64,000 bases of DNA from assembly GCF_902497555.1 (NCBI RefSeq), contig NZ_CABVGP010000003.1, positions 806,001 to 870,000 of the forward strand, in the 5' to 3' direction. Origin of the DNA: Amycolatopsis camponoti (lineage in GTDB: Bacteria; Actinomycetota; Actinomycetes; Mycobacteriales; Pseudonocardiaceae). The position numbers were made by a program, and so were the translations under genes. This document shows, one piece after another, positions 8,873 to 16,094 of this stretch. The notes beneath the pieces were generated by a model. It was given only the letters and a program-made list of their open reading frames with translations. It was not told the origin of the DNA and did no database searches. Every line of letters begins with the position of its first letter. Positions within the stretch are counted from its first letter, which is position 1.

Positions 8873-9622
8873 ATGAACCTGCTCGCGGTAGAACGCATCA
8901 AGCTGTTCTCCACCCGCTCGCCGTGGTGGTGCGCCCTCATCACGCTCGTGCTGGCCATCGGCTTCGCCGCCATCATCGCCGGCGCGACGTCGGCCGACTC
9001 CCAGCTCACGACGTCCGCCACGCTGTTCGGCGGCACCCAGTTCGGCATCGCCGTCGTCATGGTGCTCGCCGCGCTCGCGGTGACCACCGAATACCGCTTC
9101 AACACCATCCGCACGACGTTCCAGGCCGTGCCGCACCGCTCGCCGGCGCTGGTCGCCAAGGCGATCGTCGTGGCGCTGGTCGCGCTGGTCATCGGCGAGC
9201 TCGCCGCGTTCGGCGCACTGGGCCTCGGCATCCTGATGCGGCCGAACGACAACCTCGGCCTGCACACGTCGCAGGACTGGATGAACGTCGCGGGCCTCGG
9301 CCCGGTGTTCGCCATCAGCGCCGTGCTCGCCGTGGCGCTCGGGATCCTCATCCGGCACAGCGCCGGGGCCATCGCACTGCTGCTCATCTACTACTTGGCC
9401 GTGGAAGAGCTGGTGCAGCTGATCCCGAAGATCGGGCACACCATCCACGAGTGGCTGCCGTTCAACGTGGCGAACAAGTTCCTGCGCGGCTCGGCGGTCG
9501 TCGACGGCCCGCCGCCGTCGGACTCGCCGCTGAGCCCGGGCTGGGCGCTGGCGTACTTCGCCGGCATCGCGATCGTGTTCCTGCTCGTCGCACTCGGGGT
9601 TGCGAAGAAGCGGGACGCCTAG
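8873..9622 (+). CDS. ABC-2 type permease (copy 1)
   Basis: A 249-residue integral membrane protein with about six transmembrane helices, beginning with a conserved cytosolic stretch (ERIKLFSTRSPWW) shared with the second permease. It partners the ATPase at 7917, whose stop lies 17 bases upstream; GGGGAAACC precedes the ATG. The gene is followed by a strong terminator hairpin at 9638-9685, so the first exporter is its own transcription unit. Substrate unknown. Confidence 0.85.
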   Translation: MNLLAVERIKLFSTRSPWWCALITLVLAIGFAAIIAGATSADSQLTTSATLFGGTQFGIAVVMVLAALAVTTEYRFNTIRTTFQAVPHRSPALVAKAIVVALVALVIGELAAFGALGLGILMRPNDNLGLHTSQDWMNVAGLGPVFAISAVLAVALGILIRHSAGAIALLLIYYLAVEELVQLIPKIGHTIHEWLPFNVANKFLRGSAVVDGPPPSDSPLSPGWALAYFAGIAIVFLLVALGVAKKRDA

Positions 9623-9637
9623 GGGGATAAAGGGGAA

Positions 9638-9685
9638 AACGGGAATCCGGGTCGCACTGTCGGGGGGCGACCCGGGTTCCCGTTT
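9638..9685 (+). terminator. Intrinsic terminator between the two exporter pairs
   Basis: Two 18-base arms, 9638-9655 and 9667-9684, pair over their full length with a single G-U, around an 11-base loop, and are followed by TTT. The position after the first permease and before an independent promoter fits a terminator. Confidence 0.8.
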
Positions 9686-9690
9686 GCCGA

Positions 9691-9703
9691 TAGGCTCCCC
9701 GGG
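9691..9703 (+). promoter_or_regulatory. Leaderless promoter -10 for the second ATPase
   Basis: TAGGCT at 9691-9696, six bases, then the GTG at 9703. No Shine-Dalgarno is available because the terminator stem ends only 18 bases before the start. The -35 region must lie inside the terminator stem. Confidence 0.55.
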
Positions 9704-10626
9704 TGATCGAAGCGAACGCCCTGACCAAGCGGTACGGCCCCACCACCGCGGTCAACGAGCTGACGTTCACCGCGCGGTCGGGGCGCGTCACCGGCTTCCT
9801 CGGCCCGAACGGCGCCGGCAAGTCCACCACCATGCGGCTGATCCTCGGCCTCGACTCGCCCGACGCGGGCACGGCGCTCATCGACGGCGTCCCGTACCGG
9901 CAGCTGGAAGATCCACTCAGGACGGTCGGCGCGATGCTGGACGCCACCTGGCGCCACCCCGGCCGCAGCGGGCGTGACCACCTCCGCTGGCTGGCCGCGA
10001 CCAACGGCCTCCCCGAGAAGCGCGTCGACGAGGTGCTCGCCCTGGTCGGGCTGACGAGCGCCGCCGGCCGCCGCGCCGGGCAGTACTCCCTCGGCATGCT
10101 GCAGCGGCTCGGGATCGCCTGCACGCTGCTCGGCGACCCGCGCGTGCTCCTGTTCGACGAGCCGGTGAACGGCCTCGACCCCGAGGGCATGGCCTGGATC
10201 CGGCGGCTGCTGCACGCGCTGGCCGCCGAGGGCCGGACGGTGTTCGTCTCCAGCCACCTGCTGCCCGAGATGGCGCAGACCGCGCAGGACCTGGTCGTGA
10301 TCGGCCGGGGCCGGCTGATCTACCAGGGCACCATGGACGACTTCATCGCGCAGACGAGTGAACACGGGGTCCGCGTGCGCACCCCACACCCGGACGAGCT
10401 GCGGGCCGCGCTGACCGGGCAGGCGGAGTTCACCGAGACCGACGGCACCTTCGTCGTGTCCGGGTTGGACAGTGACCGGATCGGGCAGCTCGCCTTCGAA
10501 GCCGGGGCGACGCTGCACGAGCTGAGCCCGATCACCGGCTCGCTCGAGCAGGCCTACCTCGACCTCACCCGCGAAGCCGTCGAGTTCGCGATGCCTGCCA
10601 CGTCTCCCTCGGAGGCCGCCCGATGA
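9703..10626 (+). CDS. ABC-2 type exporter, ATPase subunit (copy 2)
   Basis: A 307-residue paralogue of the ATPase at 7917, with Walker A at 34-42, signature SLGMLQRLG, Walker B VLLFDEP and the H-loop in SSHLLPEM. The two copies are collinear with very similar spacing and differ mainly in the C-terminal regulatory part. GTG start at 9703 from a leaderless promoter. Its stop overlaps the start of the following permease (ATGA), a tighter coupling than in copy 1. Substrate unknown; divergence suggests a different but related substrate. Confidence 0.92.
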   Translation: MIEANALTKRYGPTTAVNELTFTARSGRVTGFLGPNGAGKSTTMRLILGLDSPDAGTALIDGVPYRQLEDPLRTVGAMLDATWRHPGRSGRDHLRWLAATNGLPEKRVDEVLALVGLTSAAGRRAGQYSLGMLQRLGIACTLLGDPRVLLFDEPVNGLDPEGMAWIRRLLHALAAEGRTVFVSSHLLPEMAQTAQDLVVIGRGRLIYQGTMDDFIAQTSEHGVRVRTPHPDELRAALTGQAEFTETDGTFVVSGLDSDRIGQLAFEAGATLHELSPITGSLEQAYLDLTREAVEFAMPATSPSEAAR

Positions 10627-11384
10627 CCACCGCCACGAACCTGCTGCGCGCCGAGCGCATCAAGCTGTTCAGCACCCGGGCGCCGTGGTGGTGCCTGGCG
10701 CTCGCACTCGCCGCGCCGCTCGGCTTCACCGCGCTGTTCTTCGCGCTGGCCGGGCCGGAGATCCCGCCGACCGTCGGCAACACCCAGCTCGCGAGCGGCA
10801 ACGGCCGGACCGTGCTGGTCGTCCTCGCGATCCTCGCGACGGCGGCGGAGTTCAACTGGGGCACGATGCGGCTGACGTTCCAGGCCGTGCCGAGCCGGGT
10901 GCCCGCGCTGCTGGCGAAGGTCGTGGTCGTCGGCGCGGTCGGCGCCGGGCTCGGGCTGCTCGTCGGCTTCGGCTCGTGGGGCCTGGCGACGCTGGTGAAC
11001 CCGGACGCCGACCTCGCGCTGCACTCCGGCGCGGAGTGGCGCTCGGTGCTCGGGCAGAGCCTGGTCTTCCTGCTCGCCGCGGTGGCCGGCGTCGGCGTCG
11101 CCCTGCTGCTGCGCAGCGTCGCCTTCGCGCTGACCGCGGTGCTCGTGTGGACGCAGGTGCTCGAAGCCGTGGTGGTCTTCATCCCCGGCGCCGGCAAGCA
11201 CATCTACCAGTGGATGCCGTTCCACGCGGCCGACCAGTTCGTCGGCGCCGGCGGGCTGGGCGCGGGCGCGTTGCAGCTGCCGGCGGCCCCGCTCGGGCCG
11301 TGGGGCTACCTCGGTTACTTCGCGGCGATCTGCGTTGCACTGTTCGTGGCCGGGGTGCTCGTCACGGCGAAGCGCGACGCCTGA
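10623..11384 (+). CDS. ABC-2 type permease (copy 2)
   Basis: A 253-residue membrane protein with about six helices, opening with the same AERIKLFSTRAPWW cytosolic motif as copy 1 and ending in a VLVTAKRDA tail close to that of copy 1 (VAKKRDA). It partners the ATPase at 9703 by a four-base overlap. The next gene is about 150 bases downstream across an A/T-rich stretch. Confidence 0.85.
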   Translation: MTTATNLLRAERIKLFSTRAPWWCLALALAAPLGFTALFFALAGPEIPPTVGNTQLASGNGRTVLVVLAILATAAEFNWGTMRLTFQAVPSRVPALLAKVVVVGAVGAGLGLLVGFGSWGLATLVNPDADLALHSGAEWRSVLGQSLVFLLAAVAGVGVALLLRSVAFALTAVLVWTQVLEAVVVFIPGAGKHIYQWMPFHAADQFVGAGGLGAGALQLPAAPLGPWGYLGYFAAICVALFVAGVLVTAKRDA

Positions 11385-11422
11385 GCGTGACCGGCATCTC
11401 ATTACTGCAAAAAACTGCGTTA

Positions 11423-11458
11423 AGAGAAGATGAAGAGCCTGTGGCTTCTCTCACAGGC
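11423..11458 (+). other. Two mutually exclusive RNA hairpins
   Basis: AGAGAAG at 11423-11429 can pair with CTTCTCT at 11445-11451. GCCTGTG at 11437-11443 can pair with CACAGGC at 11452-11458, and this second stem uses the first stem's 3' arm as its loop. The two stems interleave with no linker between 11451 and 11452, so they cannot both form fully. The stretch lies between the second permease and the TTG-start gene, in sequence far more A/T-rich than its surroundings. It may be a terminator for the permease operon or a switch in the next gene's leader. Confidence 0.45.
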
Positions 11459-11538
11459 ACCGGACATAATGCTATGACCAGGCAATATTCGTAAGAGAGC
11501 GCACCGGAACCGTCTGAACTCCCCCCTGGAGGTGAATC

Positions 11539-12114
11539 TTGACGGTGGACACCGGGCAAGAATTGGGTGGCACGATTCCCCGAGCCCGCGTCGAAGACGA
11601 CGCGCCCCGGCTCGAACCCATGCTGGACCTCGAATGGTCGCGGGCGATCGACCTCCCGCAGACCGCACTGGCGGCGGCGACGCCCGCCGAACTCCGCCGG
11701 GCGTGGGTGCACCGCGCGCCCGAAGACCGCGTCCTGGCCCTGTTCCGCGCCTCGGCCGGGATGGCGGGGCAGATTCCCGCGCCGTGGTGGCTGCGGGCGG
11801 TGGCCGACGGCACCCTCGATTCGCGGGAACAGGGTTTCCGCGTCGAGGACCGCATCGCGCAGCTGCTCGGCAGGCGGCCGGGCTGGGAATTCGTCCCGTG
11901 GGCCGCGGACGGCGAATCCGGCTACTGGGAGTTCATGCCGTCCGAACGCGGGAAATCGGGACACGCGATTCCCACGACGGTGATGAACACCGACCGGCAC
12001 ACCGGCTGGATAGACGTCCTGCCCGCCCACACCGGGGCGACGCCGGACCCGATCGCGATCGCCGGGCTGGCCGGGCTGCGGTCTCGTCTCGGGGAGATCG
12101 AAGCCGTTCGTTAA
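11539..12114 (+). CDS. Conserved hypothetical protein with TTG start
   Basis: A 191-residue soluble protein that I do not recognise. It has no signal peptide, no membrane segment and no cysteines, and is rich in Trp, Arg and Glu. Start choice: GGAGGTGAA at 11529-11537 precedes the TTG by good Shine-Dalgarno spacing, whereas the next in-frame start, a GTG at 11545, is less well placed. The upstream 150 bases are A/T-rich and contain two competing hairpins. It may be transcribed alone; trmB downstream has its own promoter. Confidence 0.6.
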   Translation: MTVDTGQELGGTIPRARVEDDAPRLEPMLDLEWSRAIDLPQTALAAATPAELRRAWVHRAPEDRVLALFRASAGMAGQIPAPWWLRAVADGTLDSREQGFRVEDRIAQLLGRRPGWEFVPWAADGESGYWEFMPSERGKSGHAIPTTVMNTDRHTGWIDVLPAHTGATPDPIAIAGLAGLRSRLGEIEAVR

Positions 12115-12164
12115 TCCATCCATGCCCCCGCCACCACCCTCAACGGAGGCGCGGCGCGCCCGGC

Positions 12165-12177
12165 TACATTCCATGGG
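12165..12177 (+). promoter_or_regulatory. Leaderless promoter -10 for trmB
   Basis: TACATT at 12165-12170, six bases, then GTG at 12177. There is no Shine-Dalgarno immediately upstream of the GTG. Confidence 0.6.
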
Positions 12178-12872
12178 TGGAGAACGAGGACCAACCCCGG
12201 CTGCGCAGCGTCGTCAGCTACGTGAAGCGCGGCGGCCGGATGACCGTCGGGCAGCAACGCGCGTGGGACGAGCTGTGGCCGGCAGTGGGCCGCACCGTCG
12301 GTGAGCTGCCCGACGGGAAACTGGACTTCGCCGCGTGGTTCGGCCGCGAGGCGCCGGTGCTGATCGAGATCGGCTCCGGCATGGGCGAGACGACGTCGCA
12401 GCTGGCCGCGGCGGCACCGGAGCTGAACTACGTCGCGGTCGAGGTCTACGACCCCGGCTTGGGGCAGCTGATGCTGCGCGCCGAAAAGCTGGGCGTCGAG
12501 AACCTGCGGCTGCTGCACGGCGACGCCGTCGTCCTGCTGACCGAGCACGTCGAGCCGGGGACGCTGCACGGTGTCCGGCTGTTCTTCCCGGACCCGTGGC
12601 CGAAGAAGAAGCACCACAAGCGGCGGATCGTGTCGCCGTCGTTCGCCGCGCTCGTGGCGTCGCGGCTCGCGCCCGGCGGCACCTTCCACATGGCGACCGA
12701 CTGGGAGAACTACGCCGAGCAGATGCTCGAGGTCTGCTCCGCCGAACCCGCGTTGAAGAACCGGTACGACGGCTGGGCGCCGCGGCCGGAGTGGCGGCCG
12801 GTGACGAAGTTCGAGCAGCGCGCGGACGTCGAAGGCCGCGTCTCGCACGACCTCATCTTCGAGAAGCGCTAG
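12177..12872 (+). CDS. trmB: tRNA (guanine-N7-)-methyltransferase
   Basis: A 231-residue SAM-dependent methyltransferase that forms m7G, normally at position 46 of tRNA. The SAM-binding loop IEIGSGMGE is at 63-71, and the TrmB signature FFPDPWPKKKHHKRR spans 136-150. The conserved ATDWENYAEQM stretch follows. Length matches bacterial TrmB. The GTG start is set by the leaderless promoter signature, which also removes a longer reading that would run into the upstream gene. A perfect hairpin follows the stop. Confidence 0.95.
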   Translation: MENEDQPRLRSVVSYVKRGGRMTVGQQRAWDELWPAVGRTVGELPDGKLDFAAWFGREAPVLIEIGSGMGETTSQLAAAAPELNYVAVEVYDPGLGQLMLRAEKLGVENLRLLHGDAVVLLTEHVEPGTLHGVRLFFPDPWPKKKHHKRRIVSPSFAALVASRLAPGGTFHMATDWENYAEQMLEVCSAEPALKNRYDGWAPRPEWRPVTKFEQRADVEGRVSHDLIFEKR

Positions 12873-12876
12873 AAAC

Positions 12877-12925
12877 GCTGAAGGGGACCCTCCCCGGATC
12901 CCCGCGGAGAAAGGTCCCCTTCAGC
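12877..12925. terminator. Bidirectional terminator between convergent genes
   Basis: Perfect 13-base arms, GCTGAAGGGGACC at 12877-12889 and its complement at 12913-12925, flank a 23-base loop with its own short CTCC/GGAG stem. It sits between trmB and the convergent permease gene, so it can stop transcription from both sides. There is no long T-tract, as is common in high-GC actinobacteria. Confidence 0.75.
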
Positions 12926-12972
12926 TCACCACCCCCGGTGCTCGCCCCTCCCCCGACAGAGGGGCGAACGTC

Positions 12973-15222
12973 CTATTCCTCGGCCAGCGGCTCGGCCTGG
13001 ACCCGCTTGAGAGCGGGCGTGCAGACCGACGCGCCGAGCAGGGCCACCCCGACCCCGAGCACCACCGGTGCCAGGAGCCACGGGCTCAGCACGATGCCGC
13101 GTGGGTCGACCATGCTGTAGAGCCCAACACCGACGAGTACCCCGACGATTCCCGCCCCGATGGTGGCGACCAGCGCGGGCAGCGCGGCCTCCATCCGCAG
13201 CGCCCTCGCGAGCACCCGCACCGGCGTGCCGGCGGCCATCAGCGCCCCGAACGTCCGGCGGCGGTCCATCACCGAACCCGCGGTCGCGACCGCGGCACTG
13301 CAACCGGCCAGGATCCCCGCCGCGACCAGCCCGATCACCGTGACGCGGCGCAGGTCGCCGAGCTCGGTCTGCTGGTTGAACAGGTACTGGTCGCGGCTGC
13401 CGACCTCCTCGCCGGCGGCCGGCGCGGCCAGCGCCGTCCGGACGACCTCGCGGTTCGCGTCGGTGGTCGGCGCGACGACGGTGACGTACTGGGGCGTGAA
13501 GCCGTCCGGCAGCGCGGCCGGTTCGATGATCGACGTGCCGGCCAGGTCCGGGTCGGGCAGGTGGACCGCTTCCGCCCGCGTCCCCGACTTGACGGGCGAG
13601 GCCGGCCCTTCCCAGTTGTCGGCGATCTTGTACTGCGCCAGGTCGAGCGCCGACTCGCCGAAGACGGCCGGACCGCCGGTGCAGTTCTCGGCGGTGAGCC
13701 CGAACCGGGTCAGCTTGACGGCGTCGGCGCAGGTCATGACCAGTGCTCGGTGGCCGCTGCGGTGCGAGCTCTCGCCCTGGACCAGGTAGATCTCGCCCAC
13801 GGCGACCGCCTTCTCGGACTGGCCGTACTTCGCCAGGGAGACGTTGGCCTGGTCGACGATCTTGCCGGCGTGCTGGGCGTCGGTGTCGACGTAGAGGACG
13901 GAGTCCTGGAAGGACCGCCCGCCGCCGGCCATCGACTCGAACGTCGGCAGCAGTGTCAGCGCCATCGACCCGGCGAACACCGCGAGCACGATCCCGGCGG
14001 AGGCCCGGTAGGCGCTCTTCGGGTCGTCACGCAGGCGGCGACCGGCGAGGAGCGAGGACGGCCGCCGCCAGATCCGGACGAACGTGCCGCCCACCGCCGA
14101 CGTCACCCACGGCCCGACGATCGCGGCCGAGCCGACCAGCAGGAACAGGCCCGCCATGACCATCGTGATGCCGCCGGAGTCCTTCGCCGTCGTCACCGCG
14201 ACGAGGAAGAACAGCCCGGCCGCGGGCAGGGCCAGCAGCCGCCACCAGTGCAACGGCTTCTTCGTGTGGCCGCCGGTCGCGAACAGCGGGTTCTTGAGCA
14301 CGCGGCGCAGGCCGAGGATCCCGGCCAGCACCACGAGCACCGGGATGGCCACGGCGATGAACACCGTCAGGCCGACCGGCAGCGCGAAGTCGGACGCGAG
14401 CCAGGTGCCACCGGCCCACGGCACGAACGACGCGAGGCCGTGCAGGGCCGGGCTGATCAGCAGGCCGAGCACGGCGCCGATGCCCGCGGACAACGTCGTC
14501 TCGGCGGCCACCATGTTCGTGACCTGCCCCGGCGTCGCGCCGGCCAGCCGGATCGCGGCGAGCCGTCGCTCACGCCGGGCCGCGGTCAGCCGCGCCGACG
14601 ACGCGACCAGCACCAGGCTCGGCACCAGCAGCACGATGATCCCGACCCAGGACAGCAGCGTCAGCAGGCCGTCCGCGCTCGCCTTCCCGGCGGGGAAGCC
14701 CGCGATCGGGTAGGCGTTCTCCGGCATCGCGTCGGGCGTGTGCCCGACGAGCGCGACGAGCTGCTCCGGGAAGCGGAGCCCGTCCTCGCCCAGCGCGCCC
14801 ACCGGCTTGCCGAACCGGTCGCCGAGCTGGTCGGCCGAGTGGGCCTGCAGCAGCCGGCCGAGCGCGGGCGACACGACGGTCTCGCCCGGCCCCGGCAGCT
14901 GCGGCACCCCCGCGGGCAGCTGGATGGACCCGGGTGTCGCGCCGCCGGTCAGTGCGACGTCGACGCGCATGATCTGCTGGCCGTCGAAGTAGTCCTTCGA
15001 CGAGTTGAAGAGGATCTTCTGCGGGCCGTCGAGCTGGTAGCCGGAGTGGTGTTCGCCCTGCCAGAGGGCGCGCTGCTCGCGGTGCTGCGTGGCGAACGGC
15101 AGCGTCGCCAGCAGCAGCACCAGCCCGGTCGCGACGGCCACCCCGATCGCGGTGAGGATCGCCGACGTCCGGGTCCGCCGGTCGACTTTCAGCACCCGCA
15201 GGGCGATCTGGAGCGAGTTCAC
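12973..15222 (-). CDS. MacB/FtsX-type ABC transporter permease
   Basis: A 749-residue permease with an N-terminal transmembrane helix, a large extracytoplasmic domain, a central block of helices (residues about 180-400), a second extracytoplasmic domain and a final set of three helices. This is the 10-helix duplicated FtsX layout of LolC/MacB-like mechanotransmission or export systems. The GTG start overlaps the stop of its ATPase (GTGA). The divergent two-component system at 16094 is a plausible regulator, as in Bce-type peptide detoxification modules (inference). Substrate unknown. Confidence 0.87.
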   Translation of the reverse strand: MNSLQIALRVLKVDRRTRTSAILTAIGVAVATGLVLLLATLPFATQHREQRALWQGEHHSGYQLDGPQKILFNSSKDYFDGQQIMRVDVALTGGATPGSIQLPAGVPQLPGPGETVVSPALGRLLQAHSADQLGDRFGKPVGALGEDGLRFPEQLVALVGHTPDAMPENAYPIAGFPAGKASADGLLTLLSWVGIIVLLVPSLVLVASSARLTAARRERRLAAIRLAGATPGQVTNMVAAETTLSAGIGAVLGLLISPALHGLASFVPWAGGTWLASDFALPVGLTVFIAVAIPVLVVLAGILGLRRVLKNPLFATGGHTKKPLHWWRLLALPAAGLFFLVAVTTAKDSGGITMVMAGLFLLVGSAAIVGPWVTSAVGGTFVRIWRRPSSLLAGRRLRDDPKSAYRASAGIVLAVFAGSMALTLLPTFESMAGGGRSFQDSVLYVDTDAQHAGKIVDQANVSLAKYGQSEKAVAVGEIYLVQGESSHRSGHRALVMTCADAVKLTRFGLTAENCTGGPAVFGESALDLAQYKIADNWEGPASPVKSGTRAEAVHLPDPDLAGTSIIEPAALPDGFTPQYVTVVAPTTDANREVVRTALAAPAAGEEVGSRDQYLFNQQTELGDLRRVTVIGLVAAGILAGCSAAVATAGSVMDRRRTFGALMAAGTPVRVLARALRMEAALPALVATIGAGIVGVLVGVGLYSMVDPRGIVLSPWLLAPVVLGVGVALLGASVCTPALKRVQAEPLAEE

Positions 15223-15920
15223 GCCGCCTGCCTCGTCGCGATCAGGCCGTCGCGGATCGCGACGGTCTTCGGCATCGACTCGGCCAGCTCGCGGTCATGG
15301 GTCACCACGAGCACCGCGGCACCCGTCTCGTGGGCGGCGCCGAGCAGGGCGTCCATCGTGTCGCGGCCGGTGCGCGTGTCGAGCGCGCCGGTCGGCTCGT
15401 CGGCGAAGATCACCTTCGGCCGGTGGGTCAGCGCCCGCGCGATCGCGACGCGCTGGGCCTCGCCGCCGGACAGCTCGCCCGGGCGGCGGCGCTCCTTGCC
15501 GGCCAGGCCGAGGCGCGAAAGCCACAGGCGGCCGGCGTCGATGGCCTCCTTGCGGCCGAGCCCGGCCAGCAGCGAAGGCAGCGCGACGTTCTCTTCGGCC
15601 GACAGCTCCGCGACCAGCATCCCCGACTGGAAGACGAAGCCGAACTCGGTGCGGCGCAGCTCGCTGCGCTTCTTCTCGCCGAGGTGGTCGATCCGTTGCC
15701 CGGCCAGGAGGATCTGCCCGTCGTCGGCCCGGAGGATGCCGGCCAGGACGTGCAGCAGCGACGTCTTGCCGGAGCCGGACGGCCCGACGATCGCGACGGC
15801 GTCGCCCGGCTGGATGTCGATGTCGATGCCGGCCAGGGCGTACTGCGCGCCGTAGCGCTTCACCAGCCCACGGCCGGACAGCACCGGCCCATTCGTCCAC
15901 TGTGGAGTGTTCGGGTCCAC
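15219..15920 (-). CDS. MacB/LolD-type ABC transporter ATPase
   Basis: A 233-residue ATPase with Walker A GPSGSGKTS at 46-54, the signature LSGGEAQR at 150-157, and Walker B IFADEP with the LolD-family continuation TGALD. Start choice: GTG 15920 is preceded by GGGAG with seven bases spacing; longer readings extend into the intergenic region without support. It is coupled to the permease at 12973 by a four-base overlap. Together they form a MacB/FtsX-type exporter or lipoprotein extractor. Confidence 0.92.
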   Translation of the reverse strand: MDPNTPQWTNGPVLSGRGLVKRYGAQYALAGIDIDIQPGDAVAIVGPSGSGKTSLLHVLAGILRADDGQILLAGQRIDHLGEKKRSELRRTEFGFVFQSGMLVAELSAEENVALPSLLAGLGRKEAIDAGRLWLSRLGLAGKERRRPGELSGGEAQRVAIARALTHRPKVIFADEPTGALDTRTGRDTMDALLGAAHETGAAVLVVTHDRELAESMPKTVAIRDGLIATRQAA

Positions 15921-16081
15921 GAGGTTCTCCCTGTCGGTTCGGATCTTGATGCCGATGAGCTTCGCGGAGATCCGGGGGTGTCCACTTCGGGCAGACGGCC
16001 AGTCACGCGGGGTGCCGCATCGGCCGATCGGCCGAGGGAGTGCGGACCACTCGGCCAAGGTGCGAACGCGGACAGATCCTC

Positions 16082-16094
16082 TAACGTCACGTTG
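16082..16094 (+). promoter_or_regulatory. Leaderless promoter -10 for the kinase at 16094
   Basis: TAACGT at 16082-16087, six bases, then GTG 16094. Upstream, a 14-base palindrome CGGCCGATCGGCCG at 16021-16034 lies in the divergent promoter region shared with the ABC exporter and may be a regulator site. Confidence 0.5.

Noticed and set aside
11423..11458. An H-type pseudoknot formed by both stems together
   Set aside because: The two stems are interleaved correctly, but no bases separate the 3' arms, so a loop could not span the seven-base-pair first stem. Alternative hairpins are more realistic.
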